A stretch of 64,000 nucleotides of DNA from an uncultured Propionivibrio sp. (GTDB lineage: Bacteria > Pseudomonadota > Gammaproteobacteria > Burkholderiales > Rhodocyclaceae), in assembly GCF_963666255.1 (NCBI RefSeq), contig NZ_OY762655.1, positions 1 through 64,000 on the forward strand, read 5' to 3'. Under the pieces are notes generated by a model. The model saw nothing but the letters and a program-made list of their open reading frames with translations, was not told the DNA's origin and made no database searches. The translations under genes and the position numbers were made by a program. Shown here one piece after another: positions 37,417-46,133 of this stretch. Each line of letters opens with the position of its first letter. Position 1 is the stretch's first letter.

Positions 37417-38682
37417 TCAGGGAAGTGGAAAACGCTGGCAGAGCGCGCTGGTTTCCGCTGCCACCGTCGTGATGATGCCTTCATCGAGCCCGGCGTCGGC
37501 CACGCGGGCGATCCACCGGGCGACCTGCCGGAATTCTGCTTCGCCGAATCCGCGCGTCGTCATCGACGGCGAGCCGAGGCGCAATCCTGACGGATTCTGC
37601 GGCGGCTGGTCGTCCCAGGGCACCGCGTTGTAATTGGTGACAAGACCGGCGCGGTCGAGCGCCGCCGCCAGCGGCTTGCCGCCGATGCCCTTGTTACGCA
37701 GGTCGATCAGGACCAGGTGATTGTCGGTCCCGCCGGTGACCAACTCGAAGCCGTTCGACGTGAGTTCGTCGGCGAGCGCTCGGGCATTCGTCACGCATTG
37801 TGCCGCATAGGCCGAAAACTGCGGACGCAGGGCCTCGCTCAGCGTCGCCGCGATGGCGGCGGTGATGGCATTGTGCGGACCGCCCTGCAGACCCGGGAAG
37901 ACCGCTTTGTCGATACGGGCGGCATGCTCAGCGCGGCAAAGGATCATCGCGCCGCGCGGGCCGCGCAGCGATTTGTGCGTGGTCGTCGTGACGACATCGG
38001 CATAGGGGACCGGCGAGGGATGGGCGCCGCCGGCGACGAGACCGGCGAAATGGGCCATGTCGACCATCAGGAGGGCGCCGACCTCGTCGGCAATCGTCCG
38101 GAAGGCAGCGAAATCGAGTTGGCGCGGGTAGGCCGAGTGGCCGGCAATCAGCAGCTTTGGCCGATGCTGCAGCGCCAGTTCGCGGATGCTTGCATAGTCG
38201 AGTCGCCGCGTTTGCGGGTCGAGGCCGTAATGCACGACGTTCCAGTGTTTTCCGGTGATCGAGGCCTTTGAACCGTGCGTCAGGTGGCCGCCGTGTGCGA
38301 GTTGCATGGCGAGCACGGTGTCGCCGGGTTTGAGGAAGGCGAGATAAACGGCGAGGTTGGCGGGCGAGCCGGAGTGCGGCTGGACATTGACGTGCTCGGC
38401 GCCGAACAGCGCCTTGGCACGCTCGATCGCCAGGCGTTCGACCTGATCGACGATCTGCTGGCCTTCGTAATAGCGGGCGCCGGGATAGCCTTCGGAATAC
38501 TGGTTGGTGATGACCGAGGCGCAGGCTTCGCGCACGGCGCCGGAGACGTAGTTTTCCGAGGCGATCAGGCGAATCTTGTCGCGTTGGCGGCGTTCTTCAT
38601 CGACGAGCAGCGCGGCGAGTTGCGGATCGGACGAGGAGAGCAGGGGAAATGCTGATTGAATGGACTGCGATGATTGTTGCAT
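37417..38682 (-). CDS. glyA: Serine hydroxymethyltransferase
   Basis: GlyA interconverts serine and glycine with tetrahydrofolate, the main one-carbon source. It is 421 residues long; PLP Lys is K237 in TTTTHKSLRGPRG, and IRLIASENYVS and NQYSEGYPGARYY are visible near residues 37-72. It differs from the usual betaproteobacterial GlyA N-terminus (MFSKDMTL type), so it could be a second copy. The ATG at 38682 follows a GGAGG site. A likely ZTP riboswitch lies in its leader. Confidence 0.93.
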   Translation of the reverse strand: MQQSSQSIQSAFPLLSSSDPQLAALLVDEERRQRDKIRLIASENYVSGAVREACASVITNQYSEGYPGARYYEGQQIVDQVERLAIERAKALFGAEHVNVQPHSGSPANLAVYLAFLKPGDTVLAMQLAHGGHLTHGSKASITGKHWNVVHYGLDPQTRRLDYASIRELALQHRPKLLIAGHSAYPRQLDFAAFRTIADEVGALLMVDMAHFAGLVAGGAHPSPVPYADVVTTTTHKSLRGPRGAMILCRAEHAARIDKAVFPGLQGGPHNAITAAIAATLSEALRPQFSAYAAQCVTNARALADELTSNGFELVTGGTDNHLVLIDLRNKGIGGKPLAAALDRAGLVTNYNAVPWDDQPPQNPSGLRLGSPSMTTRGFGEAEFRQVARWIARVADAGLDEGIITTVAAETSALCQRFPLP

Positions 38683-38761
38683 GGCGACCTCCACAAGAGT
38701 GTTGGGCTGGTCGCAGCAGGGAGAACCGGTGGGCGCTCCCTGCTGTCGGCCAGCAGGAATA

Positions 38762-38858
38762 CGCCCAGACGCGCGGCTTTACCGGGCTTTCGCCCAGGTC
38801 CGCACTCCCTCGGGGTGTCGCCTCCCCTGATTCGCGTCAGTCATGCGGACAGGGGCAG
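38762..38858 (-). promoter_or_regulatory. ZTP/ZMP riboswitch (pfl motif) in the glyA leader
   Basis: In the minus transcript GTCCGCA pairs with TGCGGAC (P1), enclosing ATGACTGACG and the conserved GGGGAGG. After the short hairpin TGGGCGAAAGCCCG the conserved 3' element GCCGCGCGTCTGGGCG follows. This agrees with the pfl/ZTP riboswitch, which senses the purine intermediate ZMP/ZTP when 10-formyl-tetrahydrofolate is low and turns on glyA. A second hairpin (CAGCAGGGAG / CTCCCTGCTG) lies between aptamer and ribosome-binding site; no U-run follows, so control may be on translation. Confidence 0.78.
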
Positions 38859-38902
38859 TGTGACGCAATCGATGCGTGATGGCAAGCGTCCGGCCAGATC
38901 CC

Positions 38903-39682
38903 TCACTTGCCCGGGAACTTGGGCTTGCGCTTCTCGCGGAACGCGCGGATGCCTTCCTGATAATCCTCGCTGTCATAGACGATACGGCGCATGCCCTGGA
39001 TGCGTTCGAAGAGTTCCGGGCTGACCGCGTGCGCGCTCGACAGCAGGCGCAATGCATCTTTCATGACGCCGATGCTGAGCGGCGAATTGAGCGCGATGCG
39101 GTCGGCGATGTTGCGGACGAATGCTTCGATTTCGTCAGCGGGTTTGACGTAATTGACGATGCCGAGGTTGAAGGCCTGATCGGACGGCAGCGGTTCGGCG
39201 GTGAACAGCATTTCCTTGACGATCGGCAGCGGAATCATGTTGAGCAGCGTCAGCAGGCCGCCGATGTTGTACGGCACGCCCATCTTGGCCGGCGTGATGG
39301 CAAAGCTGACATCGGGCGTGATGACGAGGATGTCGCAGGCCATCGCGACTTCGCAGGCGCCGCCCCAGACGCTGCCTTCGATCAGGCCGATGATCGGTGC
39401 CGGGTATTCCTGGATCGTGCGGATCAGGATCCGCAGCGGGTCGTTCCAGCCGAGCGGGTCGCGGCCTCGGCCGGGCAGTTCGTTGACGTCGTGTCCGGCC
39501 GACCAGACCTTGATGCCGGGCTGGGCGCGCAGGATGATGGCGCGGATTTCCTGTCGTCGAAAGTCGTTGAGCACGTCGATCAGTTCATGGACCAGCGCTT
39601 CGCTCAGGGCATTGCGCTTTTCACTGTGGTTGAGCGTGATGGTGCCGGTGTGCCCTTGCGTTGCCGAGAGAACGAGTGCCAT
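38903..39682 (-). CDS. scpB: Methylmalonyl-CoA decarboxylase
   Basis: A 259-residue crotonase-fold enzyme that aligns with E. coli YgfG (ScpB), which decarboxylates methylmalonyl-CoA to propionyl-CoA. Conserved blocks are KVWSAGHDVNELPGRGRDPL, IEGSVWGGACEVAMACDI, GVPYNIGGL and the C-terminal ERIQGMRRIVYDSEDYQEGI. The start at MALVLS follows a GGGG-rich stretch; the longer frame upstream is not conserved. No mutase or CoA transferase is next to it. Named scpB after sleeping beauty mutase genes, unrelated to segregation ScpB below. Confidence 0.88.
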   Translation of the reverse strand: MALVLSATQGHTGTITLNHSEKRNALSEALVHELIDVLNDFRRQEIRAIILRAQPGIKVWSAGHDVNELPGRGRDPLGWNDPLRILIRTIQEYPAPIIGLIEGSVWGGACEVAMACDILVITPDVSFAITPAKMGVPYNIGGLLTLLNMIPLPIVKEMLFTAEPLPSDQAFNLGIVNYVKPADEIEAFVRNIADRIALNSPLSIGVMKDALRLLSSAHAVSPELFERIQGMRRIVYDSEDYQEGIRAFREKRKPKFPGK

Positions 39683-39818
39683 GTGACCCCCTGTTTGACG
39701 TTGACGGCAAATCCGGATGTTAGATCGATTCGGGGGACTTTCCAATGACATGTTTGCGGCACGGCGATGCATCGGGTGCGCGCCTTGTTGCAATGGCGTT
39801 GCGAGGGTAGGGGCTCTT

Positions 39819-39843
39819 GCCGTCCCGCGCCCGGCGGGACGGC
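39819..39843 (-). terminator. Stem-loop after the efflux adaptor gene
   Basis: A 10-bp GC stem, GCCGTCCCGC / GCGGGACGGC, with a five-base loop, 12 bases beyond the adaptor stop codon. No U-run is present in the minus transcript, so it may only be an mRNA-end stabiliser. Confidence 0.4.
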
Positions 39844-39854
39844 GTCCGGTCGGC

Positions 39855-41057
39855 TCAGTTGGCGGGTGCCGGGGCGGCGGGCGCAGCCCTGTTCAGGATG
39901 CTGACGCTGTCGCCGGGCGTCAGGGTATCGATCCTGTCAGCGACGACGCGCGCTTTTTCGTCGAGCGGGGAGACGATTTCGACCAGCTTGTCGCGGCGCT
40001 CGCCGGTCTTGATTTCGACGATCTCGATCCGGTTGTCCTGATTCGCCGTCAGCACCGTCTCGATCCCGTTCCGGTTGCGGATCACCGAGGCCGGCAGCGT
40101 CAGCACCTGGCGTTTTCCCGCATTCAGCGTCCCGCTGACGGACAGGCCCGCCTTGAGATTGCTGTCGGTTGGCAGATCGACGAAAACAGCGCCTTTCTGG
40201 GTACTCACGTCGATGGTCGGGGATACCTGTCGAACGCGTCCCTTGATGGATTCGCCGAGCGGACTCCTGATCAGCGCTTCCTGTCCCGGCGCAACCCTGA
40301 GCAGGAGGTCGCCGGGCACTTCGGCGCGCCACTGCAGACGACCTTGTCGAATCATCCGGAAGAGTTCGTTACCGGTCTGGACGATGGCGCCTTCAACCGC
40401 CGAGCGCGACGAAATCACGCCGTCATCGGGGGCGCTGATCGTCGCTTGTTCGAGCCGGAGCTGTTGCTTCCTGACTAAGGCGAGCGCGGCAGAATACCGC
40501 GCGTCGGCCGTACGTTTCTGTGTCTCGTAGAGCGTCAGTTCCTGTTTGCTGATGCCGCCCGACGGCGCCAGGCGGGTGGCGCGTTCAAGCGTCGAGGCGG
40601 CTTGCGCTTGCGCGGCTTTCGCCTCGTTGAGTTGCGCCGTCGCCGAGTCCAGTTCGGCTTCCACCGACGCCGAGTTCAGGCGGGCAAGCACCTGCCCCTT
40701 CTTGACGATGTCGCCCAGGCTGGCGAGCACGCTGGTGACGCGCAGGCCGTCGACTTCCGCGCTGATATGGATTTCCTGCCACGGCTGGATGCTGCCCTGC
40801 GCCTCGATCGCGGCCGGCCAGCTCTGCTGCTTCGGGCGAGTGATCGGCACCTGCGGACTGGCGGGCTCGGCAGCGCCGGTCGCGGGCGTCGTTGACTCCT
40901 TGCCGCTGCGTTCAGGCGCGGCGTTCTTTGCCGGCGGCTCCGCCGGGGCGTGCGTCTGGGCTACCACGCCGCCGATCAGGGCGGAGCCGAGGGCAATCAG
41001 GAGTGCGACGCGTTGAAAGAAACGGGAAGTCAGGTTGCTATTTTCAGGTAAACGCAT
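39855..41057 (-). CDS. RND-type efflux periplasmic adaptor subunit
   Basis: A 400-residue membrane-fusion protein. A signal segment (about 15-34, VALLIALGSALIGGVVA) and a Pro/Ala-rich linker precede the lipoyl half-motifs (ISAEVDGLRVTSVLASLGDI, later ISAPDDGVISSRSAVEGAIV), a coiled-coil hairpin (VEAELDSATAQLNEAKAAQA) and beta-barrel domains. It joins an inner-membrane pump to an outer-membrane channel. The outer-membrane gene is upstream on the same strand, but no pump gene lies downstream (scpB follows), so the pump must be elsewhere or lost. Confidence 0.85.
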   Translation of the reverse strand: MRLPENSNLTSRFFQRVALLIALGSALIGGVVAQTHAPAEPPAKNAAPERSGKESTTPATGAAEPASPQVPITRPKQQSWPAAIEAQGSIQPWQEIHISAEVDGLRVTSVLASLGDIVKKGQVLARLNSASVEAELDSATAQLNEAKAAQAQAASTLERATRLAPSGGISKQELTLYETQKRTADARYSAALALVRKQQLRLEQATISAPDDGVISSRSAVEGAIVQTGNELFRMIRQGRLQWRAEVPGDLLLRVAPGQEALIRSPLGESIKGRVRQVSPTIDVSTQKGAVFVDLPTDSNLKAGLSVSGTLNAGKRQVLTLPASVIRNRNGIETVLTANQDNRIEIVEIKTGERRDKLVEIVSPLDEKARVVADRIDTLTPGDSVSILNRAAPAAPAPAN

Positions 41058-41080
41058 GGATCGGTGTCCGGTCTGAAAGT

Positions 41081-41123
41081 CTGTTTCGGTAGGGCTCGTG
41101 GCCCACGCACCACGCCGAAACAG
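41081..41123. repeat. Inverted repeat between the outer-membrane factor and adaptor genes
   Basis: The arms CTGTTTCGG (41081-41089) and CCGAAACAG (41115-41123) are perfect; inner bases (CGTGG / CCACG) extend the stem. The left half resembles the hairpin at 28599-28630 (CTGTTTCGACAGGGC versus CTGTTTCGGTAGGGC), suggesting one repeat family. It could reduce read-through to the adaptor gene. Confidence 0.5.
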
Positions 41124-41132
41124 GCTCTAAAT

Positions 41133-42608
41133 TCATCGCTTGTCGGAAAGAAGGCCCGGTGTCGTGTTGTCCGGGTCGAATTGGGCGGCGCCGCCGGTGG
41201 CCCGGTTGAGCGCGATCCAGGCCTGGAGTCGCTCGTGCTGGACACCGAGCAACGTCTTTTGCGCCGTCAGCATGGCGCGTCGGGCGTCCTCGAGTTCGAG
41301 CAGGTTGTTGGCGCCTTCACGGTAACGGAGTTCGACCGCGTCGAAAAAGTGTTGGTATTGATCCGCCGACTGCCGCGCGTTTTCAGCGCGTTCATGCGTG
41401 GCGGCGTAGCGGGTCAGCGCGTCCTCGACTTCCTGGATCGCTCGCCGCGTCGTCGATTTGTAGTTGGCCAGCGACTCGTCGTATTTGCTTCGGGCGATCT
41501 CCACTGCGGCCTTGCGGCGGCCGCCGTCGAAGATCGGCAGGCTGATCGAGGGGCCGAAGGACCAGGTGCCGAACGACAGGGCGCCGCTGCCGCTGCTGCC
41601 GTTCGCGGTGTAGCCGAGGGCGCCGTTGAGGGCGATGCGCGGATAGCGATCAGCCTCGGCCAGGCCGATATCGGCGGAGGCCGCGGCGACGGCGCGTTCG
41701 GCGGCGCGGATGTCGGGCCGTTGCATGAGAGCTTCGCGCGGTATGGCGATGCTGAAGTGCTTCGGTACCGGCAACCGGGCGAGTCCGGTCGGCCGCTCCG
41801 CCAGCAGTTTCATCAGCCCCGGCCGCGCCATGCCGCTCAGGCGCGTCAGCAGGTTTTCGATCTGCTCGCACTGGGAGCGTGTCGCCGCCAGCAAAGTCTT
41901 GGCTTCGGCCACCGAGGCCGTGCTGCGGATGCCTTGGTACGGCGCGGTAAAGCCGGCGCTGATACTGTCGGCCGTAAGCTTTTCCGTGGCTTCGCGGGAA
42001 ACCAGATCCTGTTCGGTCAGTTCGAGGCGCGATTGGCAGGCGCGGTGGCTCAGGTAGGCGTCGGCGACGTCGGCCGAGAGGCTGACGCGGACATCGGCCA
42101 GTGTCGCCAGCTGTACGCCTTCGCGGGCCAGGGCGCCTTCCTTGGCGCGGCGCACGGAGCCGAAGAAATCGAGTTCCCAGGACGCGTTCATCGACAGCCA
42201 GGAGTCGGTTGCCAGCGTGCCCGACGAGTCCGTTGCCCGCTGGCTCGACGCGCCGGCACTCACTGCCGGCGATCCGGTCGCTGCGCTCTGGGTAAAGGCG
42301 GCGCGCGATTGCCGCAGGCGGGCAACGGCCGCCTCGATGGTCGGGTTGTTGGTGAAGGCCTCGGTGACGAGCTGATCGAGGACCGGGTCGGAGAGTTCAG
42401 CCCACCACTGCGGCACCTGTTCCGATTTTGCCGTGGGCGCCGTGTCCGTTGCCGGCGGGACGTCGGTGCGCGATGTCCATTGGTCAGGAACCTCCTTGCC
42501 GCTGAGCTTGGGAGCGACATAATCGGGGCCGACCGCCGCGCACCCGCTCAGGCTGAGGATCAGGATCGAGGCAAGGCATTTGCTCAGGGATGCCGTTGTG
42601 TAGTGCAT
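41133..42608 (-). CDS. NodT-type outer-membrane efflux lipoprotein
   Basis: A 491-residue outer-membrane factor (TolC/OprM class). The signal peptide ends in a lipobox LSLSGCAA (Cys about 23), followed by VGPDYVAPKL typical of NodT proteins. Two OEP repeats each contribute long helices (for example QVPQWWAELSDPVLDQLVTE and YRYREGANNLLELEDAR-like segments). The ATG at 42608 was chosen over a TTG two codons upstream. It pairs with the adaptor gene downstream (75-base gap). Confidence 0.88.
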   Translation of the reverse strand: MHYTTASLSKCLASILILSLSGCAAVGPDYVAPKLSGKEVPDQWTSRTDVPPATDTAPTAKSEQVPQWWAELSDPVLDQLVTEAFTNNPTIEAAVARLRQSRAAFTQSAATGSPAVSAGASSQRATDSSGTLATDSWLSMNASWELDFFGSVRRAKEGALAREGVQLATLADVRVSLSADVADAYLSHRACQSRLELTEQDLVSREATEKLTADSISAGFTAPYQGIRSTASVAEAKTLLAATRSQCEQIENLLTRLSGMARPGLMKLLAERPTGLARLPVPKHFSIAIPREALMQRPDIRAAERAVAAASADIGLAEADRYPRIALNGALGYTANGSSGSGALSFGTWSFGPSISLPIFDGGRRKAAVEIARSKYDESLANYKSTTRRAIQEVEDALTRYAATHERAENARQSADQYQHFFDAVELRYREGANNLLELEDARRAMLTAQKTLLGVQHERLQAWIALNRATGGAAQFDPDNTTPGLLSDKR

Positions 42609-42865
42609 GACCAACCTATTTTTTTAATGGTGAATTCGATTTGAAGCGCTCTGGTCGTCGCAGACTGCCTGTTTATCACATTTGCGGCGGCCGGTATGTA
42701 AGCGTTCGTAATTGCACGGCCTGTTCTTGCCGCGCAGGGTCGGTTCCGGATATCGCCGATGATCCCCATCTTCTTCGTGAATGCATCGTTTTTTGAGGGA
42801 TGACGTGCGCTTGCAAGGACAAATGGGTACCATGCCGTATTGTTATTACATCGTCTTGATACCCC

Positions 42866-43807
42866 ATGTCTCTCATCGACCTTGCGAACCGGCCGACGCC
42901 CGAACAGATCGAAGCGATTTTCCGCTGGCTTGCCGAGGCCGATTATCGCGTCATCCGGCCGCTTGTTCCGCGCGAGTCGTTCGCCGCCGGTGAACGCCCG
43001 GAGAAACTCGTTACCGTGGCCATTCTCGATACCGAAACCACCGGTACCGATCCTGTGGGCGACAAAGTGATCGAGCTTGGCATGGTGCTGGTCGAGATCG
43101 CGCCGGACACCGGGCTGGCATATCGGGTGCTGCAGGTCTTCAATCAGCTCGAAGACCCCGGCATGCCGATTCCGCCCGAGTCGACGCGGATTCACCATAT
43201 CACCGACGAGATGGTGGCCGGCAAGCGCATCGACGACGATGAAGTCGCCCGCCTGTTGGCGCCCGTGGCGCTGGTCATTGCGCACAATGCCGGCTTCGAC
43301 CGGCCCTTCGTCGAAAAGCGCTGGCCGGTCTTTGCCACCAAGGCCTGGGCGTGTTCGTTCCAGCAGGTGCCGTGGAGCGAAGAGGGGATTTCTTCCGCCA
43401 AGCTGGAATTTCTCGCCTATCGCTGCGGCTTTCACTTCACCGGGCATCGTGCTTCGACCGATTGCCACGCCTTGCTCGAAGTGTTGCAGGCGGACTTGCC
43501 GACGTCCGGGACGAAGGCCATGCAGGCGCTGCTGGTCAATGCCCGCGAGGCCGAGATCCGGATTTCAGCCCTGGGCTCGCCGTTCGAGTCGAAGGATGTG
43601 CTGCGACAACGCGGCTATCGCTGGAATCCCGACAAGAAGGTCTGGGCCAAGGCGGTCCGGAAAGCGGCTTTCGACGAGGAAATTGCTTGGTTGTCAGCGT
43701 CGGTGTATGGCGGGCGGCCCTTTCAACTGGAGCAGGAACGCCTGACGGCGATGAACCGTTTTTCGGCGCGTGCCGGCGAGCGACAGATCGTTCGCTATCC
43801 GCTGTGA
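42866..43807 (+). CDS. DEDDh 3'-5' exonuclease
   Basis: A 313-residue protein with a DnaQ-like exonuclease domain at about residues 48-195. The four acidic/His motifs are visible: ILDTETTG (D55, E57), HNAGFDRPF, and HRASTDCHALLE with the catalytic His and Asp. A C-terminal domain (ALGSPFESKDVLRQRGYRWN) resembles the short DUF found after some DnaQ-like nucleases. It is not the replicative epsilon subunit (dnaQ has a different C-terminus). Likely a single-gene unit, divergent from the efflux operon; the 257-bp spacer shows nothing else. Confidence 0.85.
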   Translation: MSLIDLANRPTPEQIEAIFRWLAEADYRVIRPLVPRESFAAGERPEKLVTVAILDTETTGTDPVGDKVIELGMVLVEIAPDTGLAYRVLQVFNQLEDPGMPIPPESTRIHHITDEMVAGKRIDDDEVARLLAPVALVIAHNAGFDRPFVEKRWPVFATKAWACSFQQVPWSEEGISSAKLEFLAYRCGFHFTGHRASTDCHALLEVLQADLPTSGTKAMQALLVNAREAEIRISALGSPFESKDVLRQRGYRWNPDKKVWAKAVRKAAFDEEIAWLSASVYGGRPFQLEQERLTAMNRFSARAGERQIVRYPL

Positions 43808-44001
43808 TCCATTGCCGCCGGGTGCCGGTTGCGGCCCGCTTTGTGTCCGCCGTCGTGTTCCCGTGCGGACGCAAGGCCCGGTGAATCGCGCCGGCGGCTG
43901 ATGCCGGCGGGTGCCTCGCCGTCGCGTTGCCGAGGCGCCTGCGGCGCGTCGGGAGGGGCGTCTGTGCTATCATCGAAGGTTTAATTTTCCGGCGATTCCT
44001 G

Positions 44002-44835
44002 GTGCAGCTCATCGTTGATCTTCATTGTCATTCCACCGTATCGGACGGTCTGTTGTCGCCCGAGGCGCTGGTGCGCCGTGCCGCCGGTAACGGTGTCTCG
44101 CTGCTCTCCCTGACCGACCATGACGGCGTCAGTGGACTGGCGCGAGCGCGTGCCGAGGCCAAGACGGTCGGGATGCGTTTCGTCAACGGTGTCGAGATCT
44201 CGATCGAATGGGGCGGCGCGCAGGTGCATTTGCTCGGCTACCGTTTTGACGCCGACGATGCCGCGCTGACCGGGGGGCTGGCGTCGATCCACAGCGGACG
44301 GATTGTGCGCGCCCGGAGCATGTCGGCGTCGCTCGAGAAAATCGGGATCCCCGGATGTTTCGAGGGCGCCATGCGCTTTGCCGAGAATCCCGAGTTGATC
44401 AGTCGCGCCCATTTCGCCCGCCATCTGGCGGCCAGCGGCGTCTGCAAGGATGTCCGCAGCGTCTTCGATTCCTATCTGGTGCCGGGCAAGCCCGGTTACG
44501 TCGAACATCGCTGGCCGACGGTGGCCGAAGCCGTCGGCTGGATCGTCGGTGCCGGCGGGATTGCCGCGGTGGCACATCCGGCTCGGTATGCCTTTTCGCG
44601 CGGCGAGATGCGCAAATTTCTGGACGAATTCAAGCAATGCGGCGGACAGGCGATCGAGGTCGTGTCGGGCAGTCATTCGGTCGATGACGTCGTCAATGTC
44701 GCCCGCATTGCACGCGAATATGGCTTCATGGCGACCTGCGGGTCGGACTTTCACGGGCCGGACGAGAGTTATGCCGATCTCGGCCGGGTCGCCAGTCTGC
44801 CCGCGGGGCTGACGCCGGTGTGGGAGTCTTTCTGA
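44002..44835 (+). CDS. rnm: RNase AM (PHP-domain 5'-3' exonuclease, YciV)
   Basis: A 277-residue PHP phosphoesterase matching E. coli YciV/RNase AM, which matures the 5' ends of rRNAs and degrades 3',5'-bisphosphate nucleotides. The metal motifs are DLHCHSTVSDG near the start, LTDHDGVSG, NGVEIS, the conserved HFARHLAASG and GSDFHGPDES near the end. No good ATG precedes the domain, so the GTG at 44002 (MQLIVDLHCH) was chosen. It lies one base before yciO, the same gene order as in E. coli. Confidence 0.88.
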   Translation: MQLIVDLHCHSTVSDGLLSPEALVRRAAGNGVSLLSLTDHDGVSGLARARAEAKTVGMRFVNGVEISIEWGGAQVHLLGYRFDADDAALTGGLASIHSGRIVRARSMSASLEKIGIPGCFEGAMRFAENPELISRAHFARHLAASGVCKDVRSVFDSYLVPGKPGYVEHRWPTVAEAVGWIVGAGGIAAVAHPARYAFSRGEMRKFLDEFKQCGGQAIEVVSGSHSVDDVVNVARIAREYGFMATCGSDFHGPDESYADLGRVASLPAGLTPVWESF

Positions 44836-44836
44836 T

Positions 44837-45463
44837 ATGGCACGCTATCTGTCGATTCATCCGGACGATCCGCAGCCGCGTTTTCTCGCGCAGGCCGCGG
44901 AAGTCCTGCGCTCAGGGGGGGTCGTGGCGATGCCGACCGATTCCTGCTATTCGCTCGGTTGTCGCGTTGGCGACAAGGACGCAATGGAGCGCATCCGACG
45001 TATTCGTGCGCTCGACGACCGTCACCACCTGACGCTGATGTGTCGCGATCTCTCGGAAATCGCCCAGTTCGCCCGCGTCGATAATGCCCAGTACCGCCTG
45101 CTCAAGGCGACGACGCCGGGCAGCTACGTGTTCATTCTCGAAGGGACGCACGAGTTGCCGCGCCGGGTGCTGCATCCGAAGCGCAAGACGATCGGCCTGC
45201 GCATTCCCGATCACAAGGCGGTGCTGGCGCTGCTCCAGGAACTCGACGAACCGATCCTGACCTCGACGCTGATGCTGCCGGGCGATGAAGCGCCCTTGAC
45301 CGAAGGCTGGGAGATCCAGGACCGGCTCGACGATCATGTCGACCTGATCCTCGACGGCGGCTGGTGCGGCACCGAGCCGACGACGGTTGTCGATCTGACC
45401 AGCCTGCCGCCGCAGCTGGTGCGCGCCGGTCGCGGGGCGCTCGAGCCTTTCGGCCTGGAGTGA
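44837..45463 (+). CDS. yciO: YciO family (Sua5/YrdC-like) protein
   Basis: A 208-residue protein of the Sua5/YciO/YrdC superfamily. GGVVAMPTDSCYSLGC near residues 27-42, RIRALDDRHHLTLMCRDLSE and KRKTIGLRIPDHK are the family blocks. YrdC/Sua5 make threonylcarbamoyl-AMP for tRNA t6A; the YciO branch has a weak activity of that type and an uncertain main role. The start is one base after the rnm stop, so the pair is coupled. Confidence 0.88.
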   Translation: MARYLSIHPDDPQPRFLAQAAEVLRSGGVVAMPTDSCYSLGCRVGDKDAMERIRRIRALDDRHHLTLMCRDLSEIAQFARVDNAQYRLLKATTPGSYVFILEGTHELPRRVLHPKRKTIGLRIPDHKAVLALLQELDEPILTSTLMLPGDEAPLTEGWEIQDRLDDHVDLILDGGWCGTEPTTVVDLTSLPPQLVRAGRGALEPFGLE

Positions 45464-45465
45464 GC

Positions 45466-46119
45466 ATGGATTTCGCCTCGATCATCCAGACGCTGTCGAT
45501 TGCCGCGCTGCCGGTGGTGCTGGCCATCACGCTGCACGAGGCGGCGCACGGCTATGCGGCGCGTTATTTCGGTGATCCGACGGCCTGGCTGGCCGGGCGT
45601 ATCAGCCTGAATCCGCTGCGTCACGTCGAATTGTTCGGGACGATCCTGTTGCCGATCCTGCTGTATCTGGTGAACAGCCCCTTCCTGTTCGGCTGGGCCA
45701 AGCCGGTGCCGGTCGATTTCGGCCGCTTGCGCCATCCCAAGCGCGACATGCTCTGGGTCGCCGCGGCCGGGCCGGCGGTCAATCTCGTCATGGCGCTTGG
45801 CTGGGCGGCGCTGCTCAAGGTCGATACCCTGATTCCGATCAATCAATTCAGTTATCCGCTGGCGCTGATGTGCCAGGTCGGTGTCGGCATCAATCTGGCG
45901 CTCATGGCGCTCAACCTGATTCCGCTGCCGCCGCTCGATGGCGGGCGCATTGCCGTCAGCCTGTTGCCGTGGTCGCTGGCGGTCCGTTTCGCCGGGCTCG
46001 AACGCTGGGGCTTCTTCATCCTGCTCGCGCTGATGTATTTCGATGTGCTTGACGTCACCGTCTGGCCCTTGGTTTCACTGCTCAAGCAGACTATTCTTTC
46101 CCTCTTCAACCTCAACTGA
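45466..46119 (+). CDS. Site-2 protease family (M50) membrane peptidase
   Basis: A 217-residue intramembrane zinc protease of the S2P/SpoIVFB-like class. The HExxH motif is HEAAH at residues 24-28 in the first membrane segment, and the third zinc ligand is in the NLIPLPPLDGGR block. About six membrane segments; no PDZ domain. Substrate unknown. The ATG at 45466 follows the yciO stop by two bases, so it belongs to the same operon; the longer frame upstream overlaps yciO. Confidence 0.88.
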   Translation: MDFASIIQTLSIAALPVVLAITLHEAAHGYAARYFGDPTAWLAGRISLNPLRHVELFGTILLPILLYLVNSPFLFGWAKPVPVDFGRLRHPKRDMLWVAAAGPAVNLVMALGWAALLKVDTLIPINQFSYPLALMCQVGVGINLALMALNLIPLPPLDGGRIAVSLLPWSLAVRFAGLERWGFFILLALMYFDVLDVTVWPLVSLLKQTILSLFNLN

Positions 46120-46133
46120 AACGAACCGATACC

